Shown here: piece by piece, positions 56,314-64,000 of the stretch
Layout of the letters: the number at the start of each line of letters is the position of its first letter
Position numbering within the stretch: the stretch's first letter is position 1
NCBI GenBank assembly: GCA_021292165.1
Contig: CM037879.1
Span: forward strand, 281,431,772 to 281,495,771
Direction of reading: 5' to 3'
From: Shinisaurus crocodilurus
Taxonomy: Eukaryota > Chordata > Lepidosauria > Squamata > Shinisauridae
DNA: 64,000 nucleotides
Position numbers and translations under genes: made by a program
The notes under the pieces: model-generated
Seen by the model: the letters and a program-made list of their open reading frames with translations, nothing else
Databases searched by the model: none
Told to the model about the DNA's origin: nothing

Positions 56314-56812
56314 CTGGGTTCAGACAACATGATTACCCACACCCAAGGGTTGAGTGTGGGTTGTCATTGAACCGTGGGTTGTTGTTGAAATGTGGGTTAT
56401 TCTGTTGTCTGAACCCAGCTGAGATAACAAACCATAGTGAACAAAACAGGCCTGTGGCTTACGCTGGCTCAGCTTGTCTGAGTGTGGAAAGCCAAGCAGG
56501 GTCAGGCCTGATTGTTACTTGGATGGGAGACCCCTCCTCTAGTTTCCTGCATTGAGCAGGAGGTTGGACTTGATAGCCTTGTAGGTTCCTTCCAACTCTA
56601 TGATCTATGAAATCTATGAACCCAGAGTTCACCACCCAACAAACCATGGTGGGTTCTCTTCATAGGTTGTTTGTGGTTAACAAGCCATGGCTCGTTAGCG
56701 CAGCTGGGTTCAGACAACACAATAATCCACGTTTCAACGGCAACCTATGGTTCAACGACAACCCACACTCAACCCTTGAATGTGGGTTACCGTGTTGTCT
56801 GAACCCGGTCCA
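56314..56812. mobile_element. palindromic element V, with nested 5S-SINE
   Basis: The outer blocks GGGTTCAGACAACATGATTA..TGTTGTCTGAACCC (56316-56422) and GGGTTCAGACAACACAATAA..TGTTGTCTGAACCC (56708-56807) are each palindromic and also inverted to each other. The middle holds AACAAACCATAGTG and CAACAAACCATGGTGGG, split by the SINE. It sits inside the tRNA-like SINE. Confidence 0.65.
56452..56618 (+). mobile_element. 5S rRNA-derived SINE with CR1 tail, copy 4
   Basis: CTGGCTCAGCTTGTCTGAGT, AGCAGGGTCAGGCCTGATTG, TACTTGGATGGGAGACCCC, GAGCAGGAGGTTGGACTTGA, then CTATGATCTATGAAATCTAT. Nested in element V, which is nested in a tRNA-like SINE. Confidence 0.87.
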
Positions 56813-56974
56813 TGGGTCCATCTAGCCCAGTATTGTTGGCACTGGCTGTACCAGCTCTCCAGGGTTTCAGACAGGATTCTTTTCTAGCCCTACCTGGAGA
56901 TCTTGGGGATTGAACCTGGGACCTTCTGCATGCAAAGCAGGTGCTCTACGGTTGAGCTACAGCACTTCCACAAA

Positions 56975-58580
56975 GCTTTCCCCATCACTGCATCTCCGTG
57001 GTGGGAAAAGCTTCAATTGAATCTCTGTTTATCATGCCAAGGAAAAGAGCTGTCAAACCTAATCATTGTTACCAGATGGGGCTTAAACAAACAAAATGAA
57101 TTCAAGTAAGATCATGTGAACAGTTGGCTTGGACTCCTGCATCTGATGCTCCGGTAATTATTTGCTTCCTAACCAGTTCCTCGTCACTTCCCCAGGCCAT
57201 TTCATAACAATGTATCTGTTACAAGACACTGGTCTGGTCATTCATGTGTTTGGCGGAGTGATCATAGGGCTTTTCTACCCGAGGCATTGATCGTGCTCTG
57301 TCATTCCCTACTCACGGTTGTTTACAGGTTCTTTAGATGACATCCCAACCCTCCAGTTTTGCTTCTGTTCTGTCTAACTGGCACTTACAGACATTTTTTT
57401 TCAGAGTGGGGGAAATGCGGTATTTAATTCTGAAAGTGAAAGAAAGCACAATTTTCTCTTGTGTATTTGTGCTATTTTGCTATACCACAGTGCCACCTAG
57501 AGGTTATGTAGTGGAAAAGCAGGAAAGGAAACACCCCTCACTGTGTTACAGGATTGGGGGTTGAACTGGATGACAATGCTGTGTTTCTGTGATTGATTGC
57601 AAGTGTAATATCTTTATCAGACCAACCAAAAGATCACAAAAAATGTGCAAGCTTTCAAGACCACCAGATCTCTTCTTCAGGCAAGATGCTATAAAAAAAA
57701 AAAGTGGGGGGATAGTGGAGTGGGGAAAACCCTGACTTGATGGTAAAGTCACATCTTTGTCCCCAAATGCCTCTATGCATTTCTATTTGCACAAGTAGGG
57801 CCCGTTTGCATGTAACTAGTAATTTTAAGTTAACCCTGTCTGGGTTGTTTAACCCACGATTAACCCACGATGTAGCAACCTCCCAAAATGGCAGGTTGAA
57901 TATGCAAAATGGCCACGGAATGTACCCGGTGCACTCAGGGGCAAATCGTGGGTCAATTCACTGTGTAATTAACCCACGATTTGCCGCCATTACACTGTGA
58001 ACCGGGTTGTCGACTTGCCAGGCTTGCAGCCTGTTGATTCCGCCTGTACTACATCTAACTGCTGGCTGCCTGTTAGTGTTCAGTACCCCAGCTTCTGCTT
58101 AGGTAGATAGACAATGGGATCTTGTATGCTTGACAAGATCTCTAACTACATCATTCTTTTGTAAATCTTTAGGTCAGGCGCAGACCAGCCAATTCAGGAG
58201 CTCACATAGGCCTTTTACTATCAAATATAAAATATGAGCATCTGACAAAGAGATAGAAAAATCATGACTTCAGTTTGCAAAGTTTCTGGGGAGCAGCTTT
58301 GCGGTGGGAAAGAATTTCAGGGGGATATGGGCTGGCAGGGGAAGGGTTATGTACCCCTCCCCCTTTCCCCCTTCCCCTTCTACACTGAAAATCCCACCCC
58401 CTCGCTGAAGGCATTTTTAAAGGAGAGAAGGAGCCGCTGGCCTAACATTGCATGCAACTGCCTTGTGTTGTTTCGTTTGGCCCTCCAAAAGTTATTATTT
58501 TACAGAACTTGTGAGCTACGGAGCAACGCAGGACAGAGCCACAGATGTGTTTGACAGCAGGTAGAGCGGCCTTACCCCCA
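56975..58580. other. stretch with one palindromic relative, no gene
   Basis: 57800-58020 contains GTTTAACCCACGATTAACCC and its inverted partners, related in words (ATGCAAAATGGCC) to element T. 57590-57695 (AGCTTTCAAGACCACCAGAT) resembles a known reptile-wide repeat type that I cannot name. Otherwise unrecognised. Confidence 0.4.
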
Positions 58581-58582
58581 TC

Positions 58583-58860
58583 CCGGCGCCCTCCACACAT
58601 GTTGGACTGCAATGCTGGCTCCGCTTGTCTGAGTGTGGAAAGCTAAGCAGGGTCAGGGTCAGGCCTGGTGATTACTTGGATGGGAGACCCCTCCTCTAGT
58701 TTCCTGCATTGAGCAGGGGGTTGGACTCGATGGCCTTGTAGGCCCCTTCCAACTCTATGATCTATGAATCCCATCAACCCCAGCCAGCAGGCTGGCTGGG
58801 GTTGATGGGAATTGCAGTCCAGCTCGTGTGGAGGGCGCCGGGTCGAGCAAGCCTGGTGTA
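58583..58860. mobile_element. palindromic MITE split by a 5S-SINE
   Basis: CCCGGCGCCCTCCACAC and GTTGGACTGCAAT at the left and CCCATCAACCCCAGCCAGC, GCTGGCTGGGGTTGATGGG, ATTGCAGTCCAGCTCGTGTG, GAGGGCGCCGGG at the right rebuild one palindrome once 58612-58767 is removed. End and core words relate it to the 2733-3039 element. Confidence 0.72.
58612..58767 (+). mobile_element. 5S rRNA-derived SINE with CR1 tail, copy 5
   Basis: GCTGGCTCCGCTTGTCTGAG, AGCTAAGCAGGGTCAGGGTC (a 6-bp GGGTCA duplication), TTACTTGGATGGGAGACCCC, GAGCAGGGGGTTGGACTCGA, CTATGATCTATGA. AAT borders the insertion on both sides, too short to be sure of the TSD. Confidence 0.88.
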
Positions 58861-59165
58861 GAAAGTTGGAGCACACAATTGTGGTATGCCCTACAACTGT
58901 TCCCGAAGAGTATTGTGTCGAGCCACAGCTTCGGCAGCCAAGGTCAAATTCCTCCGACAGTATTAATAGCAGCATTTCAATTATCAATGGTCACAGGAAT
59001 TTTAAGTGCCTGGACTGTGCATCCAGTTTACAGGGAAATGAGGGCAGGAATCGAAGGGACGTTTCATGAACCAGGAATTGAAGGGACGTCTCCTGTGCTG
59101 GACGTTTACCGCTGTGCACGGTGGCAGGATGGATCTTAGGATCAAGATGCAGGAACAGGACCGGG

Positions 59166-59712
59166 TCACAGGCACAGTGCACAGTTAAAGTGTGGAACTC
59201 CCTGCCACAAGGCGCGGTGACGGCCACTAACTTAGATGACTTTAAAAATGGGATCGGACAAATTCATGGAGGATAAAGCTATCTACAGCTACTAGTCATA
59301 GACCAGTATGCCTTTGTGAGCCAGTTGCTGAGAGCCAGTGTGGCGTAGTGGTGAGAGTGTTGGACTGGGACTCGGGAGATCCGGGTGCTAGTCCCCGCTC
59401 AAGCCATGAAACTCACTGGGTGACTTTGGGCCAGTCACTGACTCTCAGCCTAACCTACCTCACAGGGTTGTTGTGAGGATAAAGTGGAGAGGAGGAGGAG
59501 GATTATGTAAGCCGCCTTGGGTTCCTTGCAGGAAAAAAAGGCGGGGTATAAATATAATAAATAAATAAATAAAACAATGGTGGGAGGATGCTGTTGCATT
59601 CCTGTCCTGCTTGTAGACTTCCCATCAGCATCTAGTCAACCACTATGGGAAACAAGATGCTGGAATAGATAGGCCTTTGGTCTGATCCAGCAGGGCTATT
59701 CTTATTTTCTTA
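59166..59712 (+). mobile_element. CR1-type LINE 3' end split by a Sauria SINE
   Basis: The parts 59166-59330 (GTGCACAGTTAAAGTGTGGA, ATCGGACAAATTCATGGAGG) and 59576-59712 (GGTGGGAGGATGCTGTTGCA, CTTTGGTCTGATCCAGCAGG) are contiguous in the copies at 25.07 and 43.5 kb. Confidence 0.78.
59331..59575 (+). mobile_element. Sauria SINE, copy 11, nested in CR1
   Basis: AGAGCCAGTGTGGCGTAGTG head, GTGCTAGTCCCCGCTCAAGC B-box region, CTCACAGGGTTGTTGTGAGG body, GGCGGGGTATAAATATAATA tail. The cleanest full-length copy in the window. Confidence 0.93.
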
Positions 59713-59967
59713 AGGTCAGGCTCTTACGGTAAGGGACGAGACATGGTCAACAGCCATGGGGTGAGTCCATCTGGAGCACAGGAGCAGAAGTTTGCAACTG
59801 AAAAATCTAGTGCTCAGATTATGGGGCGTGGGGGAAAGACAGCAGGACCTGAATGAAATCCAGAAGCCACACTGTCTGGCTCCACCCTTGCCAATGTTAG
59901 CCAACCATGCTCCTCATAGCCTTCTAAAAACAGGAGCCAAGGAGGCTATCAAAAGAGCTAAAGGGTA

Positions 59968-60132
59968 GAGATGTAAAGGCCTGGGGGGGAAATGGAGGAA
60001 AAGGAACAAAAAAGAAAAAAGGGGGGGGGAACCCTTTGTTTTTTCCCACAAGGATGAAAAAGCCCCTAGGGGTTTCCCCCCACATTTTTCTAGGTTTTTT
60101 CCCCCTGTTTCCCCCCTGAGCCTTTACATCTC
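59968..60132. mobile_element. MITE with GAGATGTAAAGG ends and TA flanks
   Basis: GAGATGTAAAGGCCTGGGGG at the left and CCCCCCTGAGCCTTTACATC at the right, TA at 59966-59967 and 60133-60134. The centre is an imperfect purine/pyrimidine palindrome. TA duplication suggests Tc1/mariner-type mobilisation. Confidence 0.65.
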
Positions 60133-60198
60133 TAGTAAGAGGGCTAGGCCCCCTGCGACTTCTGTTTTCAATTCAAGCACTGGAAGTATCAATTCCAT

Positions 60199-60347
60199 AC
60201 GCTGGCTCAGCTTGTCCGAGTGTGGAAAGCTAAGCAGGGCCAGGCCTGGTTATTCCTTGGATGGGAGACCCCTCCTCTAGTTTCCTGCATTGAGCAGGGG
60301 GTTGGATTCGATAGCCTTGTAGGCTCCTTTCAACTCTTATGATCTAG
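60199..60347 (+). mobile_element. 5S rRNA-derived SINE with CR1 tail, copy 6
   Basis: CTGGCTCAGCTTGTCCGAGT, AGCTAAGCAGGGCCAGGCCT, TTCCTTGGATGGGAGACCCC, GAGCAGGGGGTTGGATTCGA, TTATGATCTAG. Confidence 0.86.
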
Positions 60348-60614
60348 GCAGAGACAGGAAAGAGGGCAGAAGAGCAGCGATCCGGAGCAAGGCACAAGTT
60401 TCAGAGGAAGGAATCACACTTGCTTCATTGAGGTGTGTAGTTAATGTTCCTAAAACACATGCGGTGACCTAGAATATTCATTTGGTTCACAAATGCCACC
60501 CGTGAACTTTCTCCCCTGCATCAACAAGGATATGGGGTTAAGATAAATATTAGCAGCAGAAGGAATTAAAAGATGTGTTGGTAGCAGCAGGTGGGTCCCC
60601 TGAAACTAGATGAC

Positions 60615-60840
60615 CCTTTGGTGCTGGCTATGCCTTTTGGGGTGGAAAGCTGGGCTGGCGTCACGGGTAGGCATGGTCGGGCAGCTGTCGAGGGCCCACA
60701 CCCCAACAGGGGCCCCGCTGACAAGAGCCCCCGGTGCTGCTGTTCCTCTTCACCATTGCAACCTGCTTGTTGACCTGCCTCTCGCTCCGGCCCAGACAAT
60801 GGTGTTGGTGGGTGAGGAGGAGGAGGAGGACATTTTAGTG
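60615..60840. mobile_element. hAT-like element, family M, partial copy 5
   Basis: GTAGGCATGGTCGGGCAGCT, GAGGGCCCACACCCCAACAG, CTGACAAGAGCCCCCGGTGC and GGCCCAGACAATGGTGTTGG align with the left half of the 17.2 kb copy. Confidence 0.55.
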
Positions 60841-60895
60841 CATCCTCTGAAAAAGAAAACAGCGGATTGGCAACGTATCAGGATAAATACTTTGA

Positions 60896-61345
60896 AGAAC
60901 AGAAGAAGACCCCTGCTGGATCGGATCAGACCGACGGCCCATCTATTCTAGCATCCTGCTTCAGCTATGGCCAACCAGATGCCTGTGTGAGTGTGTGAAG
61001 CCCACTCGGCCATGAAACTCACTGGGTGACTTTGGGCCAGTCACTGACTCTCAGCCTAACCTACCTCACAGGGTTGTTGTGAGGATAAAACAGAGAGGAG
61101 GAGGAGGATTATATAAGCTGCCTTGGGCTCCTTGCAGGAAAAAAGGCGGGGTATAAATATAATAAATAAATAAATAACCACTTTTAATCCCCAAGAACTG
61201 GTATTCAAAGGTATACTGCCTTTGAACATGGAGTTCCACATAACCATCATGGCTAATAGCCATAGATAGATCCTATTTATAGAATCCTCTTTGAAAGCCA
61301 TCTAAGCGAATGGCCATTTCCTGGAAGTGAGTTCCATATAAAAAT
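60896..61345 (-). mobile_element. CR1-type LINE 3' region split by a Sauria SINE
   Basis: 60896-60995 (AAGAACAGAAGAAGACCCCT, GGCCAACCAGATGCC) and 61179-61345 (AGGTATACTGCCTTTGAACA, AAAGCCATCTAAGCGAATGG) are the two halves of an inverted LINE tail. Confidence 0.7.
60996..61178 (+). mobile_element. Sauria SINE, copy 12, head missing
   Basis: Starts within the body at CCCACTCGGCCATGAAACTC, then CTCACTGGGTGACTTTGGGC to GGCGGGGTATAAATATAATA. A 5' truncation fits target-primed retroposition. Confidence 0.88.
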
Positions 61346-61626
61346 ATAAGCATCTTTTCCAAGCGATATTACATTTTGGCACCGTTCAGCTTTGCTACTT
61401 GGTGTTTTTGTCGTCGTCGTTGTTGTTGTTCTTGATCGGTGCAGCTCTCCTTCTGGGTTTCATTCATTCTTTTCTCTGTTAGGTCTGCCAGAAAAAAATA
61501 CCAGCTGGGTGAGAAGAGGGCTGAGCAAGAGCAGAAAACAAATCTAACCTAAAAGTCACATTGGTTATCCCATGTGAACATTTATGCAACAGCAGCCAGT
61601 GAGTGGTGGAGAGAGTAACAAGTTTT

Positions 61627-62340
61627 CCAACCCCCTGCTCAATGCAGGAATCTAGGTCAAAGCATCTCTGACAGATGTCTGTCCAGCTGCACCTTGAATG
61701 CCTCCAGAGTGGGAGAGCCCACGACCTCCCTAGGTAGTTGATTCCATTGTCTTATTGCTCTGACAGTCAGGAAATTTTTCCTGATGTTTAGGTGGAATCT
61801 AGGTTCCTGTAACTTGAGCCCATTATTCCGTGTCCTGCAAACTGGGATGAACGAGAAGAGATCTTTGCCCTCCTCTGTGTGACATCCCTTCAAATACTGG
61901 AAGAGTGCGATCATATCTCCCCTCAGTCTCCTCTTCTGAAGGCTAAACATGCCCAGTTCTTTCAGTCTCTCCTCATAGGGCCTTGTTTCCAGTCCCTTTA
62001 TCATCCTTGTTGCCCTCCTCTGAACCCTCTCCAGTTTGTCTATGTCCTTCTTAAAGTGAGGTGCCCAGAACTGGACGCAGTACTCAAGATGAGGCCTAAC
62101 CAGTGCCGAGTAAAGGGGAATTATCACTTCCGCGTTAAGCTTACTTCTATTAAACAGCAAAATGCTGCTCTGCAGCACATGCATGCTGTCATTTCAGTTT
62201 TTGATCTACACAATTCAGATCCTTCTTGTAGTATGTTGAGCCAGTGTCCCCCATCTGTAACTTGCATGGTTCCTTCCTAGGTGCAGCATTGTTTATCCCA
62301 TAAATTTCATCTGGATTTCGGCCCGCGCTCCAGATTATGC
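61627..62340 (-). mobile_element. CR1 LINE, 5'-truncated, longest open frame
   Basis: The minus strand reads open for 175 codons (62184 to 61657) covering the end of CR1 ORF2: [71 protein letters not shown]. Upstream of 62.19 kb the reading is broken (deletions near the reverse transcriptase end). The 3' end at 61627 lacks the terminal repeats. Confidence 0.9.
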
Positions 62341-62509
62341 CTGGCCCAGTTTTGCAATGCTAACCTTGACCCTAAAGCCATCATATCAGTTTTACCAGAT
62401 CTCGAAACCTTTTATCTCCCCATTCCACTGTCTCTATTATTGTTATCGTACAAATAATACTGAAAACAGGCTGATCATTTACAAAATGACCCAAACATCT
62501 CGAAAGCTG

Positions 62510-62600
62510 GCAGCGCAATCCTCTGCATGTTTACGCAAAAGTAAGTCCCAATGAGTTCAATGGGGCTTGCTGCTCCTGAGCGGGCATATGTGGAATTGGG
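62510..62600 (+). repeat. repeat G copy
   Basis: AGCGCAATCCTCTGCATGTT, AAGTAAGTCCCAATGAGTTC, GGGCTTGCTGCTCCTGAGC. Confidence 0.6.
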
Positions 62601-62714
62601 CTGCCAAAGTACAACAAACATTCAAAGAGCTTAAAGAGACATTCCATATTATCTACCATTGGAAGAAGGAAGAAGGAAGGAAAGAAGGAAAAGGTTAAGG
62701 CTGGCAACTAGTCA

Positions 62715-63560
62715 TGATGGCTATATATTTATTTATTTCAAATATTACTTGGCTGCCTTTCAGGGCTGAACACCTCCCAAGGTGGCGTACAGCAATAAAA
62801 CACATAAAACTGGTATGCTATTAAAAGCAATAAATACAGCAATAAAACTAACAACCACAGCGATCATATCAGGAGAAAAGCAGAGTAAAATAATATGTCT
62901 TTAAGGCCTTCTTAAAAGCCTGCAATGATGGAACATGCTGGAGCCCCCAATGGCAACTTATTCTAGAGGATGTGGGGCCACTGCAGAGAAGGCCCTCTCA
63001 GGTGTGGTCACTCACCTCACTGCTCTCACAAGTGAGCAAATGAGAAGGGCCCCTCCTGCTGATCTTAAAGTGTGGGCAGGCTGAAATGAGTGAAGATGGT
63101 CCTTCAAGTAATTTGGTCCCAATCCATTTAAGAGTGCAATCCTATGCATGTTTAGACAGTAAAAAGCCCTACAGCTTCCAGCATTCCCTAGTCAGCCATG
63201 GTAGCAGGGGAATGCTGGGAGTTGTAGGACTTTCTTTCTGTCTAAACAAGCATAGGATTGCGCCCTAAGGCTTTAAAGGTCAAAACCAGCACTTTAAACT
63301 GGGCTCGGAAACACACCCATAACCAGTGCAGCTGGCGCAGTGTGGCACTGTATGATTGAATTGGCCCCACCAACACTTGGGCGGCCGTATTCTGCACCAG
63401 CTGAAGTTTCTGAACCGTCTTCAAAGGCAGCCCCATGTACAGAGCATTACAGTAGTCCAGCCTGGATGTCACTAGTGCATGGATAACCGAGGCAAGGTCC
63501 ATTCTCTCCAGATAGGGCCGCAGCTGGAGTACCAGCCTAAGCAGGTACAACGCACTTCTG
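62715..63560 (-). mobile_element. L2-like LINE 3' region, split by family Q
   Basis: The minus strand of 63270-63550 encodes LASVIHALVTSRLDYCNALY, KLQLVQNTAAQVL and RAQFKVLVLTFKAL, typical of the end of L2-type ORF2. The 3' UTR extends to an inverted A-rich tail at 62720. A Q palindrome interrupts at 63132-63265. Confidence 0.75.
63132..63265. mobile_element. Harbinger-like palindrome, family Q, copy 5
   Basis: GAGTGCAATCCTATGCATG to AAGCATAGGATTGCGCCC flanked by TAA (63129-63131 and 63266-63268). It interrupts the LINE above. The core CAGCATTCCCTAG.. pairs with GGGGAATGCTGGGAGTTGTA. Confidence 0.85.
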
Positions 63561-63813
63561 GGACAAATCTACACGAGAGCCCCTTTCATTAATCAGGGAG
63601 CCTTGTTGTGGTATTCATGCAAAACGCATTCACTGCTGTCGTGGCGCATGTTAATGAATGAATACAGCGTGTTGAAAACGTGGTCTTGTGTCACATACAA
63701 ATGCAACTGCCGGAGAAGTAGGAGGAGTTTGAAAGGTGATGTGTGCAGGGGAAATGGCCCTTTAAGAAAAAGGGTTTGTTTATTTTTTTGGTTGTTCTTC
63801 TGTTCATCTATGC

Positions 63814-63948
63814 CAGTGTTCTCCAACCTTGGGTCCCCAGAAGTTTTTGGCCTACAACTCCCAGCATGCCCCAGCCAGCTATGCTGGCTGGGGCATGCTG
63901 GGAGTTGTAGGCCAAAAACATCTGGGGACCCAAGGTTGGAGAACACTG
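63814..63948. mobile_element. palindromic hAT MITE, family P, copy 8
   Basis: CAGTGTTCTCC to GGAGAACACTG, 135 bp, perfect TSD ATCTATGC at 63806-63813 and 63949-63956. Among the best preserved copies; arms differ at only a few positions. Confidence 0.94.
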
Positions 63949-64000
63949 ATCTATGCGAAGGAGCGAACTAGGATTTTTTTAAAAAGAAAGAAAAAACTGG

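Larger units (their letters stand above)
56291..56972 (-). mobile_element. tRNA-Ala-like SINE, split by nested elements
   Basis: The complement of 56913-56970 is tRNA-like: GCTGTAGCTCAACCGTAGAG (A box) and AGGTCCCAGGTTCAATCCCC (B box). The body continues to about 56813 (TCTCCAGGGTTTCAG, TCCATCTAGCCCAG) and the tail ATAGGAACATAAGAAGCTGCC lies at 56289-56309 beyond the nested element V. The tRNA fold is lost, so it is not a tRNA gene. Confidence 0.75.

Noticed and set aside
56913..56970. tRNA-Ala gene
   Set aside because: A and B boxes are recognisable but the acceptor stem is not formed and the sequence continues into a SINE body.
61657..62184. 175-codon minus-strand frame as a host gene
   Set aside because: The sequence is the end of CR1 LINE ORF2, repeated in decayed form at 26.1 and 35.9 kb.
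2100..64000. Exons of LDHB, ABCC9 or another neighbour of KCNJ8
   Set aside because: Looked for their conserved protein words in the translated frames and found none. Small non-coding or poorly conserved exons could still be missed.

Overview
This window looks like squamate reptile (lizard or snake) nuclear DNA. The evidence is a vertebrate KCNJ8 exon followed by about 62 kb of dense transposon remains: roughly a dozen Sauria-type tRNA-derived SINEs, CR1 and L2-like LINE fragments, and many non-autonomous DNA transposons. The species cannot be told from the sequence. Some boundaries are read by eye and may be off by about 10 bp; the target-site duplications quoted were checked base by base.

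Region 1 (1-2.1 kb) holds the only host coding sequence I can support: the 3' end of the last KCNJ8 intron, its terminal coding exon (1071-1971, + strand) and a short 3' UTR with a polyadenylation signal at 2041. KCNJ8 encodes Kir6.1, the pore subunit of ATP-sensitive K+ channels. Its 5' coding exon lies outside the window. I see no exon of the usual neighbours (ABCC9, LDHB).

Region 2 (2.1-64 kb) appears intergenic and is a stack of nested mobile elements. (a) hAT-type miniature elements (MITEs) with CAGGG or CAGTG ends and 8-bp target-site duplications (TSDs): a GACTCG-rich family (three copies), a palindromic family P (CAGTGTTCTCC ends, nine copies or parts), an R family (CAGGGCCGGTGC ends, one 165-bp and one 1346-bp copy), and several singletons. 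(b) A decayed hAT transposase gene at 10.6-11.2 kb with one in-frame stop. (c) Harbinger-like palindromes (family Q, TTA/TAA duplications) and Tc1/mariner-like palindromes (TA duplications). (d) A chimeric SINE joining a 5S rRNA promoter to a CR1 3' tail, six copies. (e) Sauria SINEs, tRNA-Ala-like SINE pieces, CR1 and L2-like LINEs, and a possible LTR at 55.0-55.7 kb. (f) Several interspersed families I cannot classify (called C, E, F, G, H, M, T, U, V here).

No new gene system is evident. The points of most interest are structural: one palindromic core shared by MITE families with different ends and TSD lengths; a near-match to the ZNF143/THAP11 binding motif in inverted pairs inside family P; two P copies that appear to have inserted as one composite unit; the 5S-CR1 chimeric SINE; and nested insertions for which paralogous empty sites exist inside the same window.
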